Assembly: GCA_005879535.1 (NCBI GenBank)
Contig: VBKI01000047.1
Coordinates: 201,748-265,747, forward strand
Source of the DNA: Deltaproteobacteria bacterium
Lineage (GTDB): Bacteria > Myxococcota > Myxococcia > Myxococcales > 40CM-4-68-19
Reading direction: 5' to 3'
Length of the DNA: 64,000 bases
The notes beneath the pieces are model-generated. The model made no database searches. It saw nothing but the letters and a program-made list of their open reading frames with translations, and had not been told where the DNA came from. A program made the translations under genes and the position numbers. How positions within the stretch are numbered: position 1 is the first letter of the stretch; each line of letters opens with the position of its first letter. Positions 34,882 through 43,871 of this stretch are shown in pieces.

Positions 34882-35756
34882 CGTCCCTCGAAGGCGGCGC
34901 CCAGCAGTCCCCGCGGGCGCCAGAGCAGCACCGCGGCCATGACGGCGTAGACCGTGGCGCTGGCGAAGCCGGGCAGCAGCACTTTCCCGAACGTGTCGGC
35001 GAGGCCGACCAGCAGCGCGCCGACGAACGCTCCCTTGATCGATCCGATCCCGCCGATCACCACCACCACGAACGAGAGGATGAGAACGCCCTCGCCCATG
35101 CCCGGGTAGACGGTGGTGAGCGGGGCGGCGAGCATGCCGGCGAGACCCGCCAGCGCGGTGCCGGCGCTGAAGAGCGTGGCAAACAGCTTGCGCACGTCGA
35201 TGCCGAGGGCCTCGACCATCTCGGCGTTGGAGGCGCCGGCGCGGACGCGCATGCCGAACCGGGTCTTGAGGACCACCTGCCGCATGGCGGCGGCGACGCA
35301 GATGCAGGCCAGCGCCGTGAGCGCCCGCCAGGCGGGCCACGTCTGCGTCTCGCCGAGCGGCATCGTCCAGGCCAGCGCTTTCGGCGTCGTCACCCCGTGC
35401 ACGTCGTTGCCGAAGAGCCCGCGCTGCAGCTCGTTGAAGAGGAGGACCAGCCCGTAGGTGAGGAGGACCTGCGAGAGATGGTCGCGGGCGTACAGCCGCG
35501 CGATGGCGAGACGCTCGACCACGAGGCCGACGAGGACCATGACGGGAAGGCCGACGAGAATCGCGAGCAGCAGGCTGCCCGTCCGTTGCGAGATCCACCA
35601 CGCCAGGTAGGCGCCGAGCATGTAGAACGAGCCGTGCGCGAAATTGAGGACGCCGAGGACGCCGAAAACCAGGGTCAGTCCGCTCGCGACGAGGAAAAGC
35701 AGCAAGCCGTATTCGACGCCGTTGACGACCTGCAAGGCAAAGAGCGAAAGGCTCAT
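34878..35756 (-). CDS. livH: HAAT-type ABC transporter permease, LivH-like
   Basis: This 292-residue membrane protein shows VNGVEYGLLLFLVASGLTL, GVLNFAHGSFYMLGAYLAW, the coupling loop RAGASNAEMVEALGIDVRKLF, and IGGIGSIKGAFVGALLVG, all standard LivH features. The start overlaps the substrate-binding protein's stop (ATGA). It is the second half of the membrane channel. Confidence 0.92.
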   Translation of the reverse strand: MSLSLFALQVVNGVEYGLLLFLVASGLTLVFGVLGVLNFAHGSFYMLGAYLAWWISQRTGSLLLAILVGLPVMVLVGLVVERLAIARLYARDHLSQVLLTYGLVLLFNELQRGLFGNDVHGVTTPKALAWTMPLGETQTWPAWRALTALACICVAAAMRQVVLKTRFGMRVRAGASNAEMVEALGIDVRKLFATLFSAGTALAGLAGMLAAPLTTVYPGMGEGVLILSFVVVVIGGIGSIKGAFVGALLVGLADTFGKVLLPGFASATVYAVMAAVLLWRPRGLLGAAFEGR

Positions 35757-36928
35757 TTCCCCGTCTTGCAGCCCGCGGCCGGGTCCTCGGCTGCCTTCAT
35801 CGCCACGCCGAGCACGACTTCCTTCCCGCCTTTCACCTGCCGCAGATAGATGTCCTGGATGGGGTTGTGCGCCTTGGAGAACCGGAACGGCCCGCGTGGG
35901 CTCTCGAGGCGAACGCCCTCGAGCGCGGCGATCAGGTCCTTCTGTGCGCCGGTATCTCCCTTGACCTTTCCGAGCGCCTGCGCGAGCGCGTTCACGGTGT
36001 CGTAACCGGCCACGGCGTAGACGTCCGCGTCGCGTCCCGTCGCCTTCTTGAAGGCGTCGCGGAACTTCCGGTTGGCGGCGTTGTCGAGCGCATCGGCGTA
36101 GTGCAGCGTCGTCTTGATGCCCTCGGCGGCCGGTCCCTGCGCCGCGAGGACGCCTTCGGTGAGGAAGCCGGACCCGTAGAGCGCGACGCGGTCCTTGAGT
36201 CCCGCGTCGGCGTAGTCCTTGACGAACTTCGCGGCGCCGGCGCCCGCGAAGAAGACGAAGACGGCATCCGGCTTGAGGGAGGCGATCTCCGACAGGTTCG
36301 CCTGGAACTCGGTGCTGGGGAACGGGACGGCGATCTCCTTCGCGACGGTGCCGCCGCCCTTGGCGTAGCCTTCCTTGAAGGCCGCCATCGACTCCTGGCC
36401 GAAGCTGTAGTTCCAGAACATCAGCACCGCCTTCTTGTGCCCCGCCTTGAGCATCACGTCGGCGCACGGATACGAGGTCTGCCAGTTCGAGAAGGAAGTG
36501 CGGAACACGTGGGGCGCACAGAGGTTGCCGGTCACTGCCTGCGCGCCCGCGTTGGTGACGATGGTGAGAACGTTCTCCTGGCGGACGATCTGCATCATCG
36601 CCATCGCCACGCCGGAATGGACGGGTCCGGTGAGGATGTCGACCTTTTCTCCGGCGATCAGCTTGTTGACGTTGGCCGGCGCCTTGGCGGGATCGGACTC
36701 GTCGTCGACGGCCACCCACTCCACGTCCCGGCCACCGAGCTTGCCGCCGTGCTCGGTGGCGGCGAGCTTCATCGCGTCGGTGATGTTGTGGCCGAGCGCC
36801 GCGTAGGTTCCCGAGTATGGCAGCAGCAGCCCGATGCGCAGCTTGGCGGCGGTGGCGGAGAATAGCCGGCGAGGAAGGAGTGCGGAGCAGGCTGCGGCAC
36901 CGAGGATCTCGCGTCGGGACAGGGCCAT
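35753..36928 (-). CDS. HAAT-type periplasmic substrate-binding protein
   Basis: This 391-residue protein has an N-terminal MALSRREILGAAACSALL resembling a Tat-type signal (single RR). The mature part begins LRIGLLLPYSGTYAALGHNI, the type I periplasmic-binding fold used by LivJ/UrtA/AmiC relatives, and continues with VDDESDPAKA and TGPVHSGVAMAMMQ. The C-terminal PFRFSKAHNPIQDIYLRQV is typical of this family in proteobacterial aromatic-acid or amino-acid importers. First gene of the operon; the ligand cannot be read. Confidence 0.9.
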   Translation of the reverse strand: MALSRREILGAAACSALLPRRLFSATAAKLRIGLLLPYSGTYAALGHNITDAMKLAATEHGGKLGGRDVEWVAVDDESDPAKAPANVNKLIAGEKVDILTGPVHSGVAMAMMQIVRQENVLTIVTNAGAQAVTGNLCAPHVFRTSFSNWQTSYPCADVMLKAGHKKAVLMFWNYSFGQESMAAFKEGYAKGGGTVAKEIAVPFPSTEFQANLSEIASLKPDAVFVFFAGAGAAKFVKDYADAGLKDRVALYGSGFLTEGVLAAQGPAAEGIKTTLHYADALDNAANRKFRDAFKKATGRDADVYAVAGYDTVNALAQALGKVKGDTGAQKDLIAALEGVRLESPRGPFRFSKAHNPIQDIYLRQVKGGKEVVLGVAMKAAEDPAAGCKTGK

Positions 36929-37005
36929 GCGACCTCCAGGGTGCGGTAGTACGACAGAAGTCCGCGTTCGCCGTCAACCGGCGCGCGTGCTGCGCGCGGC
37001 GCGCA

Positions 37006-37563
37006 TCAGTATGGTTTCTGCCCGACCCAGTTGCCCGGCGGCTCGTAGTCGCAGACCCAGAAGTCCCAGCTTCCGCCCGAGGGCGGCGCGAACGGCCAGT
37101 TGACGGTGCAGATGCGGTGCGCGCATCCGGTGCGCAGCGTGTCGCGCCAGACGAGCTGCGTGTAATGGCCGCACTGCTTGCCGGAAGCGCAGGTGTTCGT
37201 CGCGTAGTCGTAGTCCTGCACCTCGCTGGCCCAGGCGGCGACGACGTCCGCCGCCGTCCAATGGCCGGATGGCGCGCTGGCGGCGATGTTCTCGCCGCGC
37301 TGACCCCGGCCGGGGTTGTGCTGATAGTTGCAGCCGGCGGCCCAGGCTTGCGCAACAGCAGCCGCGTCCGCCGACCAGGTCAGCGCAGGCAGCGATGACG
37401 GAGGCGGCGGCTGGGGAGCGCGGCGAACGGCGTTGTGGAGATCGAGCCAGGTCTGCGCGTCGGCGTCAGGCGCAGGCTGCGGAGCGGCGTCGGATGCTCC
37501 GGTCAGTCCCGGCTCGCACCCGGCGGCAAGCAGGACCGCGGCGAGGAAAGGGCAGCAGCGCAC
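37006..37563 (-). CDS. CAP (SCP/PR-1) family lipoprotein
   Basis: This 185-residue protein starts at a GTG: MRCCPFLAAVLLAAGCEP, with lipobox AAGC. The CAP domain shows LHNAVRRAP (His-bearing helix), ENIAAS, CGHYTQLVWRDT (CAP1) and YEPPGNWVGQKPY (CAP2). Three or more Cys suggest disulfides. The family is extracellular, with proposed lipid-binding or hydrolytic roles. It stands alone, with its N-terminus facing away from the importer. Confidence 0.88.
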   Translation of the reverse strand: MRCCPFLAAVLLAAGCEPGLTGASDAAPQPAPDADAQTWLDLHNAVRRAPQPPPPSSLPALTWSADAAAVAQAWAAGCNYQHNPGRGQRGENIAASAPSGHWTAADVVAAWASEVQDYDYATNTCASGKQCGHYTQLVWRDTLRTGCAHRICTVNWPFAPPSGGSWDFWVCDYEPPGNWVGQKPY

Positions 37564-37615
37564 GTCACAAAACTATTCACCGCCGATCGAGCCGGCACAG
37601 CGTAAGGTTGGCATC

Positions 37616-38050
37616 GTGTTCTCGCGCCGGCTTCCGCATGTCGTGACCCGCAAGGATCTCGCGCTCCTCGTAGCGCCGACCTACGCGGCGTCTGCGAACG
37701 TCGACTTCGAAGAAGCGCACGAGCGGATGGAGCGTGCCGTCGGCAGTCAAAGGGTAATCGATGAGCTGTACGCGGGCATCTCTGCGGCGCTCGAGGACCG
37801 AAGAGGGCCGCGCACTACGGAGGATGCGCTCATCGACGCGCTTTCTGCCGGCGTGCAGAAGCGTCGCAGCCGCGTCAAGGCAGCGACGTTGAGCCCGGCG
37901 GTATCCGCGGTGATGGTGCTGCTGAACCTCGAGCTCGGCTATGCGCCGGAGATGATGCGTGGCGCGCTCGAAAATGCGAAGGGAAAGGCGTTGCTCGACG
38001 AAGGGCGGCGCGCGCTCGGCGCGCACCTTTTGAAGGAGCTGATCAAGTAG
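37616..38050 (+). CDS. Unrecognised soluble helical protein
   Basis: This 144-residue protein starts at a GTG (MFSRRLPHVVTRKDLALLV). It is mostly helical with charged surfaces: FEEAHERMERAVGSQRVIDELYAGI, and a C-terminal MMRGALENAKGKALLDEGRRALGAHLLKELI. One hydrophobic stretch (SPAVSAVMVLLNLELGYAPEM) is too short and polar to be a sure TM helix. It has no signal peptide. The family is not recognised. Confidence 0.6.
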   Translation: MFSRRLPHVVTRKDLALLVAPTYAASANVDFEEAHERMERAVGSQRVIDELYAGISAALEDRRGPRTTEDALIDALSAGVQKRRSRVKAATLSPAVSAVMVLLNLELGYAPEMMRGALENAKGKALLDEGRRALGAHLLKELIK

Positions 38051-38401
38051 CTCGGGTCTATCCCAGGGCGCAGGCGAGAAACGTCGTCGACCGGCCCAGC
38101 ACGATCGCCTTGCAGCAGCGCAGCCAGGCGACGACACCGAAGCTCGAAACGATCAGGACCGTATGCCGCAGCACGTCGTTGGTGGTGATCAGCCCCTGGA
38201 TCATGACGCGGCTCCGTTCCGGTTTCGAGTGCCGGTGTGACCCGTTGCCACGGCCGTGCCAAAGACCGAATCCCCCACGGACGGGGGAATTCGGGCTTCC
38301 GGAGCGTTTCGCGCCCCCTGCGGCGCAACGTGGCGCCGCTTGCGCATCGACGACGCACCAGCAGTGCCGGAAATCGCGACAGTCTGCCGCGCCGCCCTTT
38401 C
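38051..38401. other. Intergenic region with small hairpins
   Basis: This 350-bp region lies between the unknown helical protein and the methyltransferase-like gene. Its left half can encode the 48-residue peptide listed at 38058-38204. The right half has two modest hairpins: CCCCC with GGGGG at about 38269-38289, and GCGGCGC (38320-38326) with GCGCCGC (38333-38339). The second lies about 60 bases past the end of the minus-strand methyltransferase gene and could help to end its transcript. I see no other gene here. Confidence 0.4.
38058..38204 (-). CDS. Possible 48-residue membrane peptide
   Basis: The frame starts at an ATG with a GGAG seven bases upstream. The product, MIQGLITTNDVLRHTVLIV onwards, has one hydrophobic stretch (about 13-28), then two adjacent Cys, and ends TTFLACALG. 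Size and ribosome site are reasonable but no homologue is known to me, and short frames occur by chance in GC-rich DNA. Confidence 0.3.
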   Translation of the reverse strand: MIQGLITTNDVLRHTVLIVSSFGVVAWLRCCKAIVLGRSTTFLACALG

Positions 38402-39181
38402 TCATCGCTGCGGCCGCACCGACGACCGCCCAGCAGTGATTCGCGGACGGAATTGCCAGAGCCAGTCGCCCGGTCGCACGCGCTCGCGCGCGTGCTCCGG
38501 GTGACGCGCCCCGTAGTAGAGCGTCACGCGCGAGTGCAGCTCGAGGCGCGGCCGCTCGTCGAGGCGGCAGCGCGCGTTCCGTTCGACCTCCTCGCAAAAC
38601 TCGTGCGCGAAGCGCCAGCTCCAGGCGCCTGGCGTGACGCCGCCCTTGGCGCCGATCTCGAGTACGTACAGGACCGGTGCGCGGATGAGCCGTTCCAGCA
38701 GCCTGCCGGGTGGCAACCAGGAGACGAGCACCAGCTCGGGCCGCATGCGCCGGATGGCGGCGAGCGCGTCGAAGCGGAGCACGCAGCCGCCGAGGCGGAC
38801 GCCCGGAACGCTCACGCCGCGAAATTCACGGCGCTCGCCCGCCGTCATCCGGGCACGAGGATCGGCCCAGGCACCCGAATCGCTCGCCACGATCCGTGTG
38901 CCCCGCAGCGCGGGGCGCAGGGCCGCGGAGAGAAACCCATCGCCGGCCGCGACCTCGAGGATGCGCCGGGCACCGCAGGCGCGGATGCGTGCTGCGAGCG
39001 CGCGGACCAGCTCACGCGTCGGAAGCAGATAGAGCGGCCCACGCGGATCGAATTCGCAAATGCGGAACAGCTCCCCTTTGGGCAGCCGCCCGAGCGCGGC
39101 GTCGAGCGCGCGCGCCGGTGGAATCCGCCGCGCGCCGGAACGGGTCCACAGCAGGCGAGTGACGTCTTCGCGCGCGCCCAC
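38402..39181 (-). CDS. SAM-dependent methyltransferase-like protein
   Basis: This 259-residue protein starts at a GTG. The N-terminal about 60 residues are basic and helical. RRILEVAAGDGFLSAAL is a class I methyltransferase motif I (ExAxGxG-type), followed by GTRIVASDSGAWAD with an acidic residue for SAM ribose, and ELVLVSWLPPG as a motif IV-like strand. The C-terminal part is Arg-rich. It probably transfers a methyl group to an unknown small or protein substrate. Motifs are partial, so a methyltransferase-fold protein without activity is possible. Confidence 0.65.
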   Translation of the reverse strand: MGAREDVTRLLWTRSGARRIPPARALDAALGRLPKGELFRICEFDPRGPLYLLPTRELVRALAARIRACGARRILEVAAGDGFLSAALRPALRGTRIVASDSGAWADPRARMTAGERREFRGVSVPGVRLGGCVLRFDALAAIRRMRPELVLVSWLPPGRLLERLIRAPVLYVLEIGAKGGVTPGAWSWRFAHEFCEEVERNARCRLDERPRLELHSRVTLYYGARHPEHARERVRPGDWLWQFRPRITAGRSSVRPQR

Positions 39182-39332
39182 CGGCTGCCTCTACTCCGAG
39201 GGTGTGTACGCTCGCAACCGGGTTGCAGTACAGGCGCAAAAGCCCTACGCGCACGCACCCCGGTCGATTGGAAGCGCGCAGGCTTCGCACTACGCTGTCG
39301 ATGGTGGGTGCCTTGCCTGCAACGGAGGGCCC

Positions 39333-39893
39333 ATGTTGAAGGACGACCAGGGGAGTCATCCGCGGCTGCGGGTGAACGGAGTCGCGGCGCACGTGCGTTG
39401 CGGATCGGTTGCGTTCTCCTGTGAGGTGGAGGAGCTCTCCGTCGGCGGCGCCTTCTTCCGTACCGACCAGCTCTTGCCCGCGGGATCCGATCTGCAGGCC
39501 GACCTGGTCAAGCCGGGCGCGCGGAAGGTCCTTCACCTCGGCGGACAAGTGAGAGGCGCGTTCGGGAGCGGCCTTGGTCAGCATCCCGGTCTGGACGTCG
39601 AATTCAGCGCGATGACCAGCGACGACTCCGGGCGGCTGGGTCAGTGGCTGGACGAGATGATGGCGCGCGGCACCGCCAAGGAGATTACCCGCCCCATCGC
39701 GCCGGTCCCGGCCGCGCCCCGGGAGGGCTCCGCCGCCCCCGCGCCGGATGCGAAGCTGATGACGCAGATCAAAGGCCTGCTGCTGGAGATGGACGAGCTG
39801 CGCGATCGCCTGCGCCTGCGCGAGGGAGAGATCGACCAGCTCCGCCGCGAGCTCGCCACCGCCGAGCAGTTGATCGGAAAGCGTCCGACCTGA
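39333..39893 (+). CDS. PilZ-domain-like protein with C-terminal coiled coil
   Basis: This 186-residue protein has CGGAGGG ahead of its ATG. The first about 100 residues follow a PilZ plan: HPRLRVNGVAAHVRC, then VEELSVGGAFFRTDQLLPAGS and the long strand LHLGGQVRGAF. The c-di-GMP motifs RxxxR and D/NxSxxG are only partly kept (ELSVGG has Glu for Asp/Asn), so ligand binding is uncertain. A Pro/Ala linker and a coiled coil (LLEMDELRDRLRLREGEIDQL) end the protein. Its role may be protein-protein output of c-di-GMP signalling. Confidence 0.75.
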   Translation: MLKDDQGSHPRLRVNGVAAHVRCGSVAFSCEVEELSVGGAFFRTDQLLPAGSDLQADLVKPGARKVLHLGGQVRGAFGSGLGQHPGLDVEFSAMTSDDSGRLGQWLDEMMARGTAKEITRPIAPVPAAPREGSAAPAPDAKLMTQIKGLLLEMDELRDRLRLREGEIDQLRRELATAEQLIGKRPT

Positions 39894-39917
39894 TCCGCGG
39901 CCGCCGCGAAGGCGCGG

Positions 39918-41090
39918 TTACCCCGTCGCGCGCACGCTTGCCGGCCGCCGGCCGACGAAGCGGGAACGATCGAATTCGCGCCGGCTCTTGTGCGAGACGA
40001 TCTGCAGGCAATCGCCGCGGCCCTGCACCCCGGTGAAGACGGACCAGGCGAGGAACAGGTGCCAGAGCCGATACCAACGCTCGCCATACGCCCGGACCAC
40101 CCGGTCGCGGTTCTTCATCCAGTTCTGGTACCAGCGATGGATGGTCATGCCGTAGTGGACGTTGATGTTCTCCACGCTGCGGATCTCGAATCCGGCCTTC
40201 TCGAGCTGTGTGGACACGAACGAGAGGGGAAGGCTCGCGTCGGCGCCCGGGAAGATGTACCGGGACATGAACATCGCCCAGGTGAAGTCGGACGCGTCCC
40301 AGTATCCGCCGCGATCGTTGCGCACCACGCCGAGCTCGGGTGGGCGGCGCAGACCGACGATCTGCAGGAAGAACAAGCCGTCGTCGTCGAGCAGCCCGCT
40401 CACCTGGCGGAGGAACTTCTGGAAGTTCTTCACGCCGACGTGCTCCGCCATCTCCAGGCAGGAGATCTTGTCGTAGGCGGGGCCGGGGATGTCGCGGTAG
40501 TCGAGCGTCAGCACGCGGGCGCGTTGTTCCAGGCGGCGCGCCTGGATCCGCTCGGTGGCGAATTCCGTCTGCTTGCGGCTCAAGGTGACGCCGGTGGCGT
40601 CGACGCCGAAGTGCTCGGCGAGGTCGGCGACGAGAGTGCCCCAGCCGCAACCGATGTCGAGCAGCCGGTCTCCGGCCTCGAGCTGCAGCTTCTCGCCGAC
40701 GTCGCGGATCTTGCGCTCCTGCGCCGCTTCCAGGGACTCGTCGGGCGCGCCGAACTTCGCGGACGTGTAGACCATGGAATGGCCGAGGAACGCCTCGAAG
40801 AAGTCGTTCCCGCGGTCGTAGTGCTCGCACACGAACGCCCGGTCCGCCGCCTTCGAGTGCACCAGCACCGAGGGGAGGAATTTCATGATCAGGAACTTCG
40901 CCTGATCCCAGGTGAAGCGGTAGTTGACCCAGTCCGCCCTGGCGCACAACAGCTCGTGCAGATCGCCGCTCACGTCGATCGATCCGTCGATGTAGCGCTC
41001 GACGAACGTGCTCATCGGAATGCGCCGGTCGCGGAATGATTGCGCCGCGACGTCATCGCGGAACCGAAGGACTTGGGAAGGCGACGGCAT
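39918..41090 (-). CDS. cfa: Cyclopropane-fatty-acyl-phospholipid synthase-like methyltransferase
   Basis: This 390-residue protein has AAGGAG four bases before its ATG. Family blocks: HYDRGNDFFEAFLGHSMVYT, LLDIGCGWGTLVADLAEHFG (SAM motif I), GVTLSRKQTEFA, LDYRDIP, EMAEHVG and RYIFPGA. These match the CFA/mycolic cyclopropane synthase family, which methylates double bonds of membrane lipid acyl chains. Monocistronic. The C-terminal region (WYRLWHLFLAWSVFTG) is normal for the family. Confidence 0.93.
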   Translation of the reverse strand: MPSPSQVLRFRDDVAAQSFRDRRIPMSTFVERYIDGSIDVSGDLHELLCARADWVNYRFTWDQAKFLIMKFLPSVLVHSKAADRAFVCEHYDRGNDFFEAFLGHSMVYTSAKFGAPDESLEAAQERKIRDVGEKLQLEAGDRLLDIGCGWGTLVADLAEHFGVDATGVTLSRKQTEFATERIQARRLEQRARVLTLDYRDIPGPAYDKISCLEMAEHVGVKNFQKFLRQVSGLLDDDGLFFLQIVGLRRPPELGVVRNDRGGYWDASDFTWAMFMSRYIFPGADASLPLSFVSTQLEKAGFEIRSVENINVHYGMTIHRWYQNWMKNRDRVVRAYGERWYRLWHLFLAWSVFTGVQGRGDCLQIVSHKSRREFDRSRFVGRRPASVRATG

Positions 41091-41190
41091 GAGACTCCTT
41101 GTCCGGGGACGAACGTAATCCTGGATACGTGGGACCCGGTATCCTACCGGTTTCCCGCAAATGCGCCATGCCCTCTCGAGAGCGGCTCGA

Positions 41191-42207
41191 TTAGGGCCGC
41201 CGGCGCCGGGCGAGCAGCCCGGCGCAACCCAGCGCCACCATCCAGTTCAGCGCGACTCCCGACGTCGAGCATCCGGTCGACGAGGAATTCACGGGGATGT
41301 TGGTGGTCGAATCGCTCCCTTTCGAATCGACTCCAGCGTCCGGCGGAGGGACCGCTCCCGCGTCTGCGCCGTCGTTCGAGCCGGCATCCACCCCTGCATC
41401 GGATGGAACAGGAGTCGAAATCGGTACGACCTCCGCCGCGACGGCTTGCAGGAACGATGCGTCGGCGGCGGACATGTAGAGCGCCGGCAATCCCACCGGC
41501 GACTCGCCGAAGATGACCGCGTAGAAGACGCAGGCGTCGAGATAGACGCCGGCATCGTTCGGGTGCTTGTCGTCCATGAAGAGGTACGTCAGGGGCTTCG
41601 TCGCGAAGACCTTCTCGTACGCGCGGCTGAGCGGCGCGATTGCGTTGCGCGTGGAGAGATTGCCGGAGAGCGTGCCGTAGTTCGCCTCCAGCGCGGCCAC
41701 GTAGGCCGCGCGCGTGGCGAACCTGCCGAACGGATAGACGACATCGGTCGCCCAGTTCTCGAAGAGGAGCACCGTGCCGGAGGTGGTCAGCGATCGCTGC
41801 ACGGAGGGTTGATAGGTGACCTCCGCCGTATTGTAGAACTGGGCGGCATCCAGGACCGGCAGCGTGCTGTACTCCTGGAGCACGACGAAATCGTAGTGCG
41901 TCGCTCCGGTCAGGAAAGGCTGCGCGATGTTCGCGTTCCATGTGTCCTGGAGCGTGTGCCCCATATTGATCGCTTCGTTGTAGGTGAACGTCTTTCCGCT
42001 GCTGGAAGCGAGCCGGGAGAGCACCTTCGGCATATCCTCGCCGGTGGCGCCCGTCTGGGTCGCGATCAGGCTGTTGCCGATGAAGAGGACGCTGGCGCTC
42101 GCCGTCACGTCCCGGGACGAACGCTGCACCTCGAGCGTCGGTCCCCCTGCGCACGAGCAGAGCATGGAGAGCAGGGCAGGAGCTGCTGTTCGGGCGAGAA
42201 GCTTCAT
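41191..42207 (-). CDS. Secreted SGNH/GDSL-like protein with MYXO-CTERM sorting tag
   Basis: This 338-residue protein has signal MKLLARTAAPALLSMLCSCAG with possible lipobox. SVLFIGNSLIATQTG resembles the SGNH block I (GNSL for GDSL), and FMDDKHPNDAGVYL resembles block V with its Asp and His. A Asp/Ala/Gly-rich linker (about 268-300) leads to SSTGCSTSGVALNWMVALG, a hydrophobic helix and the LLARRRRP end: the Cys-motif, helix, Arg-cluster plan of MYXO-CTERM. By known systems, the tag is cut and the protein moved to the cell surface. It should act as a surface esterase or a similar hydrolase. Confidence 0.8.
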   Translation of the reverse strand: MKLLARTAAPALLSMLCSCAGGPTLEVQRSSRDVTASASVLFIGNSLIATQTGATGEDMPKVLSRLASSSGKTFTYNEAINMGHTLQDTWNANIAQPFLTGATHYDFVVLQEYSTLPVLDAAQFYNTAEVTYQPSVQRSLTTSGTVLLFENWATDVVYPFGRFATRAAYVAALEANYGTLSGNLSTRNAIAPLSRAYEKVFATKPLTYLFMDDKHPNDAGVYLDACVFYAVIFGESPVGLPALYMSAADASFLQAVAAEVVPISTPVPSDAGVDAGSNDGADAGAVPPPDAGVDSKGSDSTTNIPVNSSSTGCSTSGVALNWMVALGCAGLLARRRRP

Positions 42208-42355
42208 CGGGCCTCCAGGTCGCAGGCTGAAGTTCGAACCGCCCGCCCGGATGACGAAATTCCGACAAAGCGCAAGGCGGGGTGGACCCGTGGACCACCC
42301 TGTGCGCGGCGGGCACACACGACGCGCGCAGGCTCTGCTAAGACGGGCTGCGCAA

Positions 42356-42940
42356 ATGGAGCAGAACGGCAAACCCGCCGGGGTCGCCACCGGGCTCGTC
42401 GCCGAGACCGAACGGCTTGTCTTGCGCGAGTTCACCGCCGCGGACGCACTGTTCGTATTGCGGCTGCTCAACGAGCCCTCGTTCGTCCACAACATCGGAG
42501 ATCGCGGCGTGCGGACGGCGGAAGAGGCCGTGCGCTACCTGAACGACGGTCCGATCGCGAGCTACGCGAAGCATGGCCACGGGCTGTACCTGGTCGCGCT
42601 CAAGCCGGGTCTGCAGCCGATCGGAATGTGCGGCTTGCTCAAGCGCGACAAGATCCGCGACGTCGATCTCGGCTACGCGTTCCTTCCCGAGTTCTGGTCG
42701 AACGGATACGCGCGCGAATCGGCAGCGTCCGTTCTCGCGATCGCGAGAAGGCTCCGCCTCACCGCGGTTGCCGCATTCGTCTCTCCCGGCAATGCCCCCT
42801 CCATCCGGCTGCTGGACAAGCTCGGTTTCGCGCCCGCGGGAGAGACGAAGCTCGAGCCGGCGGCCGCGCCGGTGTTCGTCTACCGTCTGCAACTCCGGTC
42901 ACCCCCAGGAAAACCCCATGGCAGAGCTCAAGGCGGGTAA
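42356..42940 (+). CDS. GNAT-family N-acetyltransferase
   Basis: This 194-residue protein of the RimJ/RimL-type GNAT fold has ETERLVLREFTAADA, then PIGMCGLLKRDKIRDVDLGYAFLPEFWSNGYARES with the acetyl-CoA loop (WSNGYARES is the Q/RxxGxG/A-like segment), and VSPGNAPSIRLLDKLGFAPAG, the standard C-terminal motif. Acceptor is unknown. The start lacks a clear ribosome site. Its end overlaps the reductase start by 23 bp, implying an operon. Confidence 0.88.
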   Translation: MEQNGKPAGVATGLVAETERLVLREFTAADALFVLRLLNEPSFVHNIGDRGVRTAEEAVRYLNDGPIASYAKHGHGLYLVALKPGLQPIGMCGLLKRDKIRDVDLGYAFLPEFWSNGYARESAASVLAIARRLRLTAVAAFVSPGNAPSIRLLDKLGFAPAGETKLEPAAAPVFVYRLQLRSPPGKPHGRAQGG

Positions 42941-43847
42941 GATCGTCGAGTGGCACAGGCTCTCGCCGAGCCTGTCGCTCTTCAGGCTCGTCTCGCGTGA
43001 CGGCGGCGCGAGGTTTCCTTCCTACGAGGCGGGGCAGTACATCGCGCTTCGCCGCGACGATTGCCTGCTGACGCGGAAGGTGAAGGACGGAGACGAGATC
43101 CGCTACGTCCCCGACCTCGACGATCAGGGCCGGCAGAAGCGCGGCGCGGTGACCCATTCGTACTCGATCTCCTCCGCGCCGTTCGAGACGGAGCAGGGGA
43201 ACTATCTCGAGTTCTACGTGGTGCTCGAGCAGGGGAAGGACGGCGTGCTGGGTCGGTTCACCGAGTCGCTCTTCCGCGGAGTCGAGTCGGACCACAACGA
43301 TCGCCTCGCGTACGTCGAGCGGATCGTCGGCGACTTCACGCTCGCCAAGCGTGCGGTGGGCTTCGAGCACGTTTTGATGGTGGGGACCGGGACCGGACTT
43401 GCGCCGTTCGCGTCGATGATCAAGCAGCTCAACCGCGATGCGGGCGGCGGGAAGCGGCCGGAAGCGCGCTTCACGCTCCTGCACGCGAATCGGACCTTCG
43501 AGGAGCTCGCGTACCACCGCGAGCTGCTCGACATCGAGAGCGCGAAGAGCCTCGACTTCCTCTACGTGCCTTCGGTGAGCCGGCCCACCACGCGCGATCT
43601 CGCCGACCCCCACCTCGGCACCGGCCGCGCCAACAACCTCTTGCGCCAGGTGTTCGGCCTTCCCTCGAAGGAACCGTCTGTGGCGACGGCGCCCACGTTT
43701 CCCCGCACCCGGCCGCTGGAGATGGTGCAGAAGCGCGTCGATCCCGCGCGGACGGTGGTCCTCACCTGCGGCAACCCGAACGCGATGGCGGACATCGCGT
43801 GGATCGCTCAGCAGACGGGGATGAAGTTCGAAAAAGAGGACTGGTGA
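42918..43847 (+). CDS. Ferredoxin/flavodoxin-NADP reductase
   Basis: This 309-residue protein starts at an ATG with AGGAAA upstream. An FAD-binding barrel has YEAGQYIALR and THSYSISSAPF (the RxYS-like flavin motif, here HSYS), then GVLGRFTESLF. The NADP domain has VGTGTGLAPFASMIKQL and CGNPNAMADIAWI near the C-terminus, as in Fpr. An insert of about 25 residues before the Rossmann half is unusual in length. It transfers electrons between NADPH and ferredoxin or flavodoxin. The co-located gene for a GNAT protein has no obvious functional link. Confidence 0.88.
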   Translation: MAELKAGKIVEWHRLSPSLSLFRLVSRDGGARFPSYEAGQYIALRRDDCLLTRKVKDGDEIRYVPDLDDQGRQKRGAVTHSYSISSAPFETEQGNYLEFYVVLEQGKDGVLGRFTESLFRGVESDHNDRLAYVERIVGDFTLAKRAVGFEHVLMVGTGTGLAPFASMIKQLNRDAGGGKRPEARFTLLHANRTFEELAYHRELLDIESAKSLDFLYVPSVSRPTTRDLADPHLGTGRANNLLRQVFGLPSKEPSVATAPTFPRTRPLEMVQKRVDPARTVVLTCGNPNAMADIAWIAQQTGMKFEKEDW

Positions 43848-43871
43848 GAGAGCCGTGCTACATCCCGGCCG

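Noticed and set aside
34878..37355. Minus-strand open frame extending far upstream of the LivH start
   Set aside because: Its upstream part runs antisense or out of frame through the binding-protein gene; the LivH domain begins at the ATG at 35756.
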